Assembly: GCA_036768485.1 (NCBI GenBank)
Contig: JAVLUZ010000142.1
Span: 7,024,612 to 7,088,611, forward strand
Direction: 5' to 3'
Length of the DNA stretch: 64,000 nt
Source: Mermis nigrescens
Lineage: Eukaryota > Nematoda > Enoplea > Mermithida > Mermithidae
This document shows positions 10,601 to 21,689 of the stretch, in pieces. The notes beneath the pieces were generated by a model. It ran no database searches. It was not told the DNA's origin and saw only the letters and a program-made list of their open reading frames with translations. Numbering within the stretch: position 1 is the first letter of the stretch; each line of letters begins with the position of its first letter. Both the position numbers and the translations under genes were made by a program.

Positions 10601-12757
10601 TAACCATATTTTGTTTAATCTTATTATTTTTTTGAAATTTTTTATGTTCTCATGTAGGGGCGTAACCAGAATTTAATTTCGAGAGGAGCCCGACATTTTG
10701 GAAGTCTTACATCTCCAGAACTATTATGATATACGCGACAATAATAGCATTTTTGAGCATTTCACAAAGAGATCTATGCCACGGTGGAGAAAAATTTAGA
10801 AAAAAATCAAAAAATTTTTTTGCTTCATTTTAATCTTGAATATAAAAAATCTGTTCTCTAACCTATCTGTATGATTAATCTCTCAATATAAAGTTTAAGC
10901 TTAACTCCAAAACATTTCGAAATTCTTGTCTTTACATTTAAATTTGCAGTTTTGCAAAGAAAACTAATGAAGGAAATAATAAATAGGCACGAAGCGCCGA
11001 AATTTTGTAACATATTCGCCATTTTTAAGTCATATCTGGGCTTCTAAGATAAAAAAATATTATAGAAAATGAGAAATCCGGCGCGAAGCGCCGAAAAATT
11101 TTGAGTTTTGTTGCACAAAAGTGTTAAAAACGCATTTTGGCTGTCTATTTAGTAGACTAAGAGAATTTTCAATTTTTTCCTTTGAGGTGAGAAATAAATT
11201 TTTTTTCATTTCAAGGGGGTGGGCGTCCCCCGGCTGGTTACGCCCCTGTTCTCATGTTACAGAAATAAGTGTGTCGTCAGAAAAATTAAAAAAATGTTAT
11301 TTTCGATATATTCGCCCATAATGCTTTGCAAGATCAGAGTGATATACGTATTGTTCCTGGAGACAACACCCGTTTGCTTATATATTGACAATTGCTACTA
11401 ATGAACAAGCTTTCACAGAAAATGGTAACTGGTTAAAATTTTTTTTAATAAAAATATATCAAAATAGAGATTGGGCTATACCTGAAATTGATTTTTCAAT
11501 TAAAAGCTTACACAAGACGTCCTATTTCTCTGTGTTGCACAGTGAAGTCAGTCTGAAAACGGGGTCAATGCGAGAAGCTGATTCTTAGTCTTTTTAGCCA
11601 AACTGGCTCAAACAGATACTCCAGCCAAGAAAGAGCAAATAGAAATAAGTGATAACGAGGGAGATACATTATAATGACAATCACACGTTGGCGTGCGGTG
11701 GGGAGAGGTGTCGGGGATTTGCAGCCCCCAAAAGTTGAAACCCCTCCTCCTGTAGATTACTGTAGACCCAAGAATTATATTTTTAGTAACGTTTTTGGCG
11801 ATTTAGGCGATTTCAACCAACCAGATCCCCCAGAATTCTCTTGCTGTCTATGTATAGTGACAATTACGAAATAATGAGATAATTAAAAAATTCAGTCTTG
11901 ATTCAATAAACACTTTTCTTGTGGATTACGCAAAATACGATTTCAATGTCATAAATGTAATTTTAAAAAAATGCAAATTACATAACACCGATTAGCAAGT
12001 CTACAGCTCTATTGAATGACTGCTTCAAAAAATAGCGCTAACATTCTCCAAGTATCATCTGCTCAAAGCATCAGCTGTGTGTGCCCGGAACTTTTAATCA
12101 ATAGTTATTTAAGCAAACAGTTTAAAAACAATAGGTAAATACCTATGTTTTCATCTTAATTCGATTATAAAATGCCCAAGCGTTTGGCGTGATTTTTGAC
12201 GTTTTTCACACGTGACAAAGAGTTGATGTTTCTCTACTTTTGATTATTTTTTAGACATTTTTTAATATTTGAATAACCTTATGCGAATTCAAGTTTTGGG
12301 CTTCGTGTTTTCGATTTCACACCGCGTCTCTTCTAAACACCTTTACTTGCCTACAACAGGATGACATAATAGATTTATGAGTTTCCGAAATAAGCCAGTG
12401 CATTTCGTTGCAGTATTCAATTTCGAGTGAAAGTTCGTTGTTTTTATCTAAGGATGGCAAGAGCTCTCATTTTCTGTATCATTAGTGTCGTGTTTCCACG
12501 ATACATATTCTATTTTTTAGTTGACGGAGATTTTTTCCGAGCTTGCTTGTGAAAAACATTGTTCGCAGCAAAAGAAAATATTGCAATGAAGGAAAAATAA
12601 ATAAAACAACTAGGATGGTGTACCAGCTAGTTAAATTGTATATGTCGGTAAAAAAGTTTACAGAATTATCCTCTTCTTCTGAATCTATTGATCTTGAAAA
12701 CGATCTCGTTGTTAAGCACAAGGCAACGACCAGGATAAAATGCGCAAAAGGAAACAT
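7437..12757 (-). CDS. Secreted neuropeptide-like precursor with an allatostatin-C-like core (candidate)
   Basis: Two minus-strand exons (12757-12662 and 7604-7437) join phase 0 to phase 0 into an 87-residue protein. Residues 1-16 are a strong signal peptide (MFPFAHFILVVALCLT), followed by an acidic spacer (SEEEDNS). Exon 2 contains KAGKR, the peptide TFGVNCLFSPLQCSY, then RR and a 21-residue tail ending at TAG. The two Cys are six residues apart. The core CLFSPLQC aligns with allatostatin-C CYFNPISC (shared Cys, Phe, Pro; Ile/Leu), and dibasic sites flank it. True AST-C usually ends CF near the protein terminus, which is not so here. A paralogue at 2205-3724 shares both exons, supporting the model. 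The 5057-nt intron holds one family-H copy and three MITEs. An extra small exon in the intron cannot be excluded. Function is inferred. Confidence 0.55.
7665..10179 (-). mobile_element. Family-H copy 2 (old) in the intron of the neuropeptide-like gene
   Basis: 5' terminus A|TCAAAGGTAGCGCA at 10179 (minus). The 3' end is the inverted-repeat module 7665-8310. Its last four bases are CTAT, not CTAG, so it is probably mutated. The interior shows the typical GTGTAAAGTTTACAC-type subrepeats. The element lies wholly in the intron, 60 bp from the exon-2 acceptor. Confidence 0.8.
10310..10482. mobile_element. hAT-type MITE in the neuropeptide-like gene intron
   Basis: 173 bp with CCCCCAGAACTGAATTTTT and related blocks. 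Flanks CTGATGAA (10302-10309) and CTGATGAC (10483-10490), 7/8. Confidence 0.65.
10656..11247. mobile_element. TIR element with perfect 10-bp TSD (Mutator-like?)
   Basis: 14-bp perfect TIR AGGGGCGTAACCAG. Flanking direct repeat GTTCTCATGT at 10646-10655 and 11248-11257. The 592-bp interior has GGCGCGAAGCGCC hairpins and no transposase. TSD length suggests a Mutator-like family, but no protein proves it. Confidence 0.88.
11682..11856. mobile_element. hAT-type MITE in the neuropeptide-like gene intron
   Basis: Starts CACACGTTGGCGTG. Flanks ATGACAAT (11674-11681) and GTGACAAT (11857-11864), 7/8. Confidence 0.65.
12662..12757 (-). CDS. Signal-peptide exon of the neuropeptide-like gene
   Basis: It encodes MFPFAHFILVVALCLTTRSF then SRSIDSEEEDNS, and is followed by the donor GTAAAC. 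The paralogous exon 3724-3620 aligns over its whole length and a little into the intron. The paralogue's first ATG corresponds here to TTG with a one-base loss, so translation probably starts at the second ATG. Confidence 0.55.
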
Positions 12758-13099
12758 CGTTTCAAATTTGGAATTTTCAATATAACGTCAGCTGTAAAAT
12801 ATACTCTTAGTTAATTACTGATTAACGCCGATATTATTGAATTAGATGCTAATTCAGAATAGTGCTGATAAGTTTTCAAAAAAATTCGATCTTTACTATG
12901 AATGGCACAAATATTAGCTGCCAAACAAGCATAAAACGGGTCAGACTTTTCCATTTTCATATATTCTCTAAATCAAAAATGAAATTAGATTTGATGAAAT
13001 ACATTTTCCCCAGTTCCGTAACATAATTGTATACGATTCGGTGGCTAAGATGCAGTCGGGTTCTTAAGCATTTGTAAAGGTACTTACATACATAACCGA

Positions 13100-13770
13100 C
13101 ATACTTGTTCTTGGGGGGTTGACCCCCCGAGAATGACAAACAACACTTGGGCGTGAGGGGTTTGAGGGGTATGCACCCCCCCCCCGAGATTCCAAAATAC
13201 CCCCCAGAAACCAAAATAACCCCCCAGAATTCAATTTTTAAAATTTTTTTGTTTTTTTCGCAATTTTTGATGCCAATGGATAGTGTCGAAGAGAAACGTC
13301 GAAAAATTGTGTTTTTCCGCCATACCACCATTTTTAAGGCCATTTTTTGACCTTTGAAAAATCTTGCAACCCCCCCCCCCAGAATTTTGGTGCTGCCCAC
13401 GTATGATGATAACTGACTTCCCGCTAAATAGCTGCGATTCCCCCCAGAATAGTCGATTTTTCGTAAAAGTTGCTTCGTAAAAAGTGTGCCTTCTTGAGCG
13501 TTTTTAACTAGTTTTTGGCTCAAAAATTTCAAATTTTCGGCGCTTCGCGCCATATACACATTTTTCGACTATATTTTATTCAATTTACTTGATTTTCTAG
13601 AAAATTTTAAGAGTTTTTTTACGTTTTTATGTTTTAGAAAGAAAGAGCATTGTCTGAAATGTCAAAAACAGTGTTTTTGACTTTTACCTATCGTTTATTA
13701 TCCCAAAGAAGGCACTTTGTAAAAATTTTTTGGGCCTGACCCCCACGAATTCCCATGCTGTACATGTATG
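13100..13770. mobile_element. hAT-type element, perfect 8-bp TSD, host of a nested MITE
   Basis: Ends CATACTTGTTC / GCTGTACATGTATG. TSD ATAACCGA at 13092-13099 and 13771-13778. Relative of 56352-56749. Interrupted by 13141-13405. Confidence 0.85.
13141..13405. mobile_element. hAT-type MITE nested inside 13100-13770
   Basis: CAACACTTGGGCGTG .. GCTGCCCACGTATG. Flanks ATGACAAA and ATGATAAC (6/8). Removing it restores the continuity seen in the uninterrupted relative at 56352-56749. Confidence 0.75.
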
Positions 13771-13778
13771 ATAACCGA

Positions 13779-15875
13779 TGAAGATTTTTTTATCGCCCTA
13801 CATCATACTGCACATACTTTGAGAACATTAACTTTTCATTGCATTTCTGTTTAATCTAATTTATTTCAAAAATTTTATTATCTACACAGAAAAGTATAAT
13901 ATTGTATAAGAAAATTGCATTAGATACATATGCATATATGCATCGACTCTATTCTTAACTGCTAATAATTTTACGCTGAATACTGCAAAGCATAAAAATT
14001 AGACTTAAACAAAAGCCGTCTCTATATAATTTTCCTGATTAATGCAACTGCTAAACCTACATAGTTTAAGCTCAGTTTCATCAAATGTTGTTACAAACAA
14101 AATTATTTTTTCTCGATCCTAGCAGATTGTTTTTGTACCAGTGAATCCGGAAACTTTTGTGAAATATGAAAACTTGTGTTTTGTAAATATTTCTAACGGA
14201 TTGTTGTCGGTGATTAGAGGTATGGTTAATCCAAAATACTATATCCACCAGTTTTTTTTCATGAACTTTTTTATTTCTTTCATCAAGCAGGATATTTTTC
14301 GTCATAACTTAACCAGAATGTCTAATGAAGCGGTCTTTCATTTAAACAGCATTGGTTTGATATTATTGAATGAACACAATGAAAAGTAGATGCGCTTTTT
14401 AACAAAATAAAGTACAAGGAAAATCTAACGTAGAAAAAATCATCGATAAATCCTCAAAACCTCCGGAAAGTCAGACATATGAGACAGAGATAGAAGTAAA
14501 AGATCAATTATAGTTTTTCATCCAGCGAATATATGTACATACAATAAAATTTAAAAGAGTAAAAATGCCTATTTTGACTATCATGTAAATTTCTGTTGTT
14601 TGTGTGAGTGGCCTCTAATGTAAAAACATTACTGTAATCAAATGTTCATGAGAAGGAAAAGATGGAGGTCAAAGTGACACAAAAATATATACCACTAGGA
14701 TAAATAATAATAAAATCAAAATAACATTAGCCCAGAACCTATATAATACCTATTCCATGTAATGTAGGCATAAAACTGAGATGGAATTTAAGACGATTAT
14801 GTTGCCTGAAGGAAGATTTAAATAATATTCCGAATGGCGTTCTTTCGTTGATATCGTGGTTAAGATGAGATTTCAATTAGGTAATTTGAAATAAGAGCTC
14901 ATATCTAATTCATACAGTGTCCTCACTCTGTCACTGATAGATATTTGCTAAAAGTGATAGAAAATGCTATATTCATAGGTAGTTTGGAAGCGCAAGAAAA
15001 ATTGTTATTGTACCCATCATCAACAATATGTGCGTCAAAGACAATCCTATTACTGTAAGTTGAATCTATTAAATTAATTAATTAAATAATGCGTTTGCAT
15101 GGAAAAGGTATTTCAGGGAATGAGAGGAAAATAATCGTGATGCACACAGTAGCTTCCGGTCTGATTTTAAAAAAATCCGTATAATTTAGTTAAAAATCGG
15201 TTTTATAATGATATTGATTTTATCACCTTTACGCGGAGACTACAACCGAAAACAAATTCAAAGCTAACCATGATAGAACGCCTCCCATCATCAAGTTAGA
15301 ATGCGCCATTGTAACCATTAAAGAATTTTTCACCATCACACTTCTTAACTCACTGAGCGATTGTTCACTCTTCACGGTTCGCGCTGTATGCAGGTAAAGT
15401 CAAAGCAGTCCTTTACTGTAAAATTAATTTGAAATTTTTTAAAATTCTTAATGTTGCTTCTTATACAGCATCAGGTATTCCTATACGGTAAATTAAAGTT
15501 CGCTGTGCAACAGACGGGCCTAAATTATCATATTCAGCTTCAAACAACAATAAACATGCCTACTACGTCCTTTATGATATGGGCGTAATGTACATATATG
15601 ATCGACTGATCTCTGATGTATCAAGATTTGTGTGTTACTGTCACATTTCTATCTGAACGTCGCAAAAACTGTTTTGGGAATGACGTCTTGAAAATAGTCC
15701 GTTTCAAATAACTTTAGCATGACTTTCATTAATTTTTACCGACAATGAGCGGGCACATTACACTATGTACATTTACATAAATGTTTTAAGATCATCCATA
15801 GTTATGATTAACAACGGGCTTCTTTCGATGAAAATTTAAACATATCTAAAATTATTTGGAATGAACAGATTATAA
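13779..15875. other. No gene recognised
   Basis: AT-rich with small overlapping open frames around 14080-14390 on both strands that resemble no family I know. No TSD-delimited element seen. Confidence 0.55.
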
Positions 15876-18800
15876 CTAGCAAAGAAAAATGCTCCGATGG
15901 AACAAAAAAGATGAATATACTTGAAATTGTGGATTGTTAAGGATGTAAAAGGAGGGGACTAGGAAAAAGCTACCTAAAGTCGCGAAATCTGATGAAAATC
16001 ACACTTTTTATAAGGAACGCAAAAATCGAAGTCTATTCTGCGGCCTCTAAAAAGTGTCTTTTTGAATAATTTTCAAAGTTTCAGATAAGAGTGTATAAAC
16101 GAAACCTATAATGTTTACTTTTTTTAAATTGCTTGCAAGTAGCAACGCTGACTAGCTTCGTATCCTGATTGATAGAAAACTAAGTGGTATTGTATTTAAA
16201 GTTGTTTTATTTTGTTATGAGCATTATAGCAAGCAAAGCAGGGGCCGATTAATTAGCATACAATCGTTACGGGCATGCTAGTGTAACTACATTTAATCTG
16301 TTTCAAGTCAACTTACGCGTTTCCTACTGTTAGTTTTACCAACTGAATTTCTTCAATTGTCTTGGATTCATCGATGTTTGCTATTTCATTCAATTGGCTT
16401 AGAAAGACTGTTAGTTTACTCAATATCATTTCCCATAGCTACTGCATAGCTAACGTGCTGCTTTTTCAATCATTTTTATGGTTAACAATTTATTTTCATG
16501 TGTTGGCCGCAGAATATACTTCGATTTTTGCGTTGTTTAGAGAAAGTGTAATTTTTATCAGATTTTGCGACTTTAGGTAGTTTTTTCCTAGTCCCCTCCT
16601 TTTAGATCCTTAACAATCCACAATTCCAAGTATATTGTTCTTTTTTGTTCCATCGGAGCATTTTTTTGTTAGTACCCTACTTTTCATTGGCATGTTTTGA
16701 GTAAATCAGTCAGTAAACACATACAGTAACATGCCACAATAATGACAGAAGTCCAAGAACGCGGAAAACAATATTGTTCTTAACATCTGCATTATCCTTT
16801 TTAAACAGAACAACCTTACATTATTTGAACAGATCAAAGTTTTTCAGCATAAACTTTACGCAAATATCAAGTGTAAGGAACACTAACGCTCAGATTTGGA
16901 AGTAAAATAAATTTGTAGTATAAACTACATATTAACAACAAATGAATAGTGAAAACTTTATACAACTACTAGGTGTAGAGAAAACTAAGAGTCGGATTCC
17001 CAATTCTGATTTTACGTAGAACATTTTGAAAAAATTAAGCTCCCGTTAGGCTCTAGAACTTAAACTTAATATGCAGTGTAAACTTTACACAACCAGAGAG
17101 TGTAAAGAAAATTTCAGTCGGATTCGTAATTCTGATATTACTCTGATATTGCGATCAACATTTATTAAAAAAATTAAGTCTCCGCAATGGCCCGAGGACA
17201 AATAAATATCAGATGTAAACCCTTCGCACCACTGTTGAGTGCAAACAAACTAGCGTATCACATTTGGTTTCTGGTTCATTTTTACACCCCATTTTTTTGA
17301 CTTTACACCTCCCGAAAAAGCTAAATATTGATGTAAACAAACGCAATTCGCTGTGACGCGAACCCCTTAGAAAGTACTTTATTTTTATCTTATTCGACCT
17401 CGCCCGACTTCTGAACAGAGAAAGTGGCGGAAACAAAATGGACAAAAACGCATTTTCCACTGTTCACCACATTGTAAACTTTAAAAATCTGAGCCTAACG
17501 CCACATTGAGTGTAAATGAATTCGGTTCAGGCCAGTTTGTAGCCCTTTGACTGTAGTACGCTTGTATGTGCCAAACTTATGTTCCGCAAAATATTTGATA
17601 TGATTTACCAATCAAAATACGAAAAAACCTGTTTTTTCGCCCATTTTACACCTCAGATTTCGAACTTTACACCCCATAGACAACTGAATATTACGTTTTT
17701 TTGAACGCGGCTGGCTTCGACGTGTAGCTCTTGGAGGTTGCTTTATTTCTATTTTATTCAATTCATCCCAACTCATAACCGAAAAACTTGGCAGAGAAAT
17801 CTTGGACAAAATCTGTTTTTTACTCATCCACTAGAGTGTAAAGTTTAAACCCCTGGTACTAACTGCGTATTGATTGTAGAAAAGTTTGCTGGTGATCAGA
17901 AGATAGCCCTTGATCCGTAGTAGAATTAAAAAACTGAAAAGAGTTAACACTTAAAAGATTTGAACTCATCAGTCTTTTTTTAAACCCGCATGCGAGGACG
18001 GACGCGTGAGCCTCTGCGCCAACTCGACATCGGCGGATTTTAATACTCAGTCGATTATTGAAAAATATTTATCATTCTACTTAAGTTTAAGAATAGTGCA
18101 TTTATGATAATAAAATAATTATTTATTAAAGACGAGTCAAAAACCTCTGAAATAAGAAAAATCTGATCAAACAATATGCAATACGGAGTTATCTATCGGC
18201 ATTAGAAAATAGATGTATAATTCAAAGTTCCCCTCTTCATACCTCAACAAACAGTGGCTGTAGAAAAGTTTAAAGGTCAGATTCGTTATTCTGCCCTTAC
18301 GGAGAACATTTAAAAAAATTCATCATCCACGACGCTCTGGGCGGAAAAATTTTTTCAGTGTAAAGTTTACACCTGCACTAATAACGTAATATTGATTGTA
18401 AAGAAACAAAATTAATTTTGACGTGTAGCGCTTAGGACGAGGCACATTTTAAAGGTAGTTACCACGTTCTGTCTACTAAGTGGCGAATATGGCAGGAAAA
18501 AATATTTTTTTGTCCCAGACTCTTTACAATAAACCGCCTCTGACTTTGAAAATATTACTTTAAAAAAAATAAAAAAGTCTCCCCTAGATTTTATAACCGT
18601 CTACCTTTTGAAACCAATCAGACAGCATAGAATGTAAAACTGAGTTAGATATGCTCGTGCACATGAAAACAGTAAAAAACCGTCTAATTTACACTTATGT
18701 TTAACAACTAATGAGTGTAAAGAAATTTTAAGACCAGATTCGTAACCTACTAATCAGGGAAAACATTTTAAAAAAATGGCCCTCTGCAAATGATTTGAAA

Positions 18801-18993
18801 TTTCGGTGTAAACTTTACACACTCACGACTACCTCGGTATTGAGTTAAAACTAAAAAGGGTATCTAAGTTTTTTATTATCTACCGTTTAAAAAAACCGCA
18901 CCTCCCAGATGTGTGTCGTTATAGCTGTGAGGGGGGACATATGTTGGGGGTACCCAAGTATATTACACATAAGCGCTAACGCGCTACCTATGA
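15876..18993 (-). mobile_element. Family-H copy 3 (old)
   Basis: Minus orientation. 5' terminus A|TCATAGGTAGCGCG at 18993; 3' terminus CTAG|T at 15876. The 3' inverted-repeat module spans 15876-16672. About 3.1 kb, with many substitutions and deletions relative to copies 5-7. Confidence 0.82.
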
Positions 18994-19437
18994 TTAGGTA
19001 TATTTTTATTATTAAAATTATTTAGATGAAACAGATTAAAATTATCTATATTTATTATTGATGGAATGATAATTATCGTTAAGTAATGAAAATGGGTTCG
19101 CTTAGAGATCAATATCAGTAATGAAAATGAGGACGATAATGTTCTGCACAAGGAATGCAACTCTCTTGAACAGGGCCTAGATCTCGAGGACAAAAAAGAA
19201 ACTTTCCGAGGAAAATAGGGCAGAATTAACACCAGAAATAGATAGAAATTAAACTTTCCTGCAAAAGTGCTTGAAATCGAGTAGAGACTGCTTTAAGATC
19301 GTTTTACGCTACTTTTTAGCATTTTATTACATTTAGGTCACTCAGACAGCGGACCCACAGAATGACCATACTGTGCACGTACATTGTCATTGAAGAGACA
19401 ATGATTAGTCATCAATTAGTACTAATTTTACGATCTA
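18994..19437. other. No gene recognised, spacer between family-H copies 3 and 4
   Basis: Low-complexity AT-rich sequence. The two flanking copies face each other with their 5' ends. Confidence 0.6.
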
Positions 19438-21689
19438 TCATAGGTAGCGCGTTAGCGCGTACCTATAATATACTTGGGTACCCCCAACACCTGGGCACCC
19501 CCTACAGCTATAACGGGACACTTCTGGAAGGTGCGGTTTTTTTTAAAAGAAAGATAATAAAAAAATTCGCTGCCCGTGTTTTTTTGTTTTTCTTGAAACT
19601 CAAAATTGACTGTGTAAAGAAGGTGTAAAGTTTTTGTGTAACGTTATAACATAGGACAAATTTTGGGACCTTTTTACTGCGGCATGTGGACAACTGAGTA
19701 TTGATGACTCGAAGGATTGAACAGAATAGGATAATAGAGGGATGAATTCTACAGATGACACTTTTTTTGTTTTTTGAAATTCGCATTATTTATCGAACGG
19801 CAGTGTAAAGAGTGCGAAAATCTGGGGGTGAAAAAGCACTTTTTGGTCGAGTTTTCAACCTTCCTATGTCCGATACTAACTCCGGTTATGAGGTTTTTAA
19901 AATGTTTTCTGACAGAAATGTAGAGCGGATCAAGGGCTACATTCTGCATATAAGCAAAGTCTTGTATGCTCTATGGTGAGTTAGATCTTGGGGTTTAAAG
20001 TTTACACTCTAGTGGATGGTGTAAAAAAACGGATTTTAACTAAGATTTCTCTGCCAAATTTTTCCGCTTCTGAGTCAGTGCAAATCGAAGACAGCATTAA
20101 TAAAGTGCCTTACAGGGGCTAAACATCGCAGCAAACCGCATTTAAAAAAACGCAATATTGAGTTATTTATGGGGGTGTAAAGTTCGAAATCAGAGGTAAA
20201 AAATGGGCTAAAAAACACGTTTTTTCCGAAGTTTGATTGATAAATCATGCCAAATAATTTTTGCAACAGAATTTTGGCACACAGGAATGTACTACGATTT
20301 AAAAGCTACAAATTGTACTAAACCGAATTTCTTTAAACTCAATGGGGAGTTCGGTACGGAATTTTAAAGTTTACAGTGTTCTAAATGATGGAAAATACGT
20401 TTTTGTTGCGTTTTTTGTTCGCCACTTTCTCCGTCCAGAAGTCGGGATAAGTCTAATAGAATAAAAATAAAGTGCTTTATATCGGGTGCATGTCAAAGCA
20501 AATTGTCTATACATTAATATTTAGCGAGTGTAAAGTCAAAAATTTGGAGTTTTAAATGCGTTTCTGTCTTGTTTTTTCTGCCTGCTTCTCCGGTTACGAG
20601 TCAGGGACACGTTTATCAAGTCTAGAAATGGACCAGGAATCAAATTTGATATGCCAGTCTGGCGCATATGTTTACACTCTCCGGTGTTGTAAAGTAGTTT
20701 ACACCAATTGTTAGTTTGCCCATAGAACATTATGTAGACTTAATTTTTTCATAAATATTAATCGTAATATCGGAACAATATCAAAATTACGAATCTGACT
20801 AAAATCTTCTTTACACTAGGTGTTTACATGAAGTTTACACTACATATATATTTATCTTCGTTTTTGAGCATTCCTGAAACCTAATTTTTTCTTGGAGCCT
20901 AGAAGTTTTCAAAGGATCAAATGTGAGACGTCACGTAGGCGCGTTTGTTTACATCCAACAGTGATGTAAAGTAGTTTACATTCATTGTTTATATGTCCTC
21001 AGACCATTGTAGAGACATAATTTTTTCATGAATGTTGATCATAATATCCGAGTAATTTTTTACACTGCATGTTAGCCTTTATTCTATAGCATTGCAAAAA
21101 TCGAAATTTTTTCCTGAGTTATAAAAATTTACAGGGAATGAAATATATACGTCAATTGGGGCGCTTGCTTACACTCAGCAGTATTGCAAAGTGGTTTAAA
21201 CCTAATGTTTATTGTCTTTAAAACATTATGGAGACTCATTTTTCCATAAATGTTGAAAGAAATATCGGAGCAATATCAAAATTACGAATCCGACTAAAAT
21301 ATTCTTTACGCTATGTGTTTGTGTAAAGTTTACATTACGTGTTAACCTTAATTCGATAGACTTGCAGAGACTTTGTAACTGAAGTCAAGAAATTTTCAAG
21401 GATTCATATGTGAGACATCAATTAAGTGAGTTTGTTAACCCTCAAAAGTAATCTAAAGTGATTTAAAAATTATGTTCAAGTGTCCTTAGATCATTGAAGA
21501 GATGTAATTTTGTCTTAAATGGGTTGCATTAAAGTTAAATCTTTCTTAGCCGTGTTTATAATATGTTTCACAAAATCTTGCACATGGAGAGCTATCGTTT
21601 AATTGATGTAAATTGCCTGCAAAAGTGGTTTAAAATGAACCAGCAATCACACTACTGTGCACAGAAGTCGACAAAGATATACAGCTTTA
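19438..21689 (+). mobile_element. Family-H copy 4, 3'-truncated at the start of copy 5
   Basis: Starts A|TCATAGGTAGCGCG. Near-identical to copies 5-7 until GATATACAGCTTTA, where copy 5 begins with TCTTAGG. The rest of copy 4 (TTGTAATCATG.. in the others) is absent. Confidence 0.88.

Noticed and set aside
12957..13559. 200-codon minus-strand frame
   Set aside because: It runs entirely through two nested MITEs.
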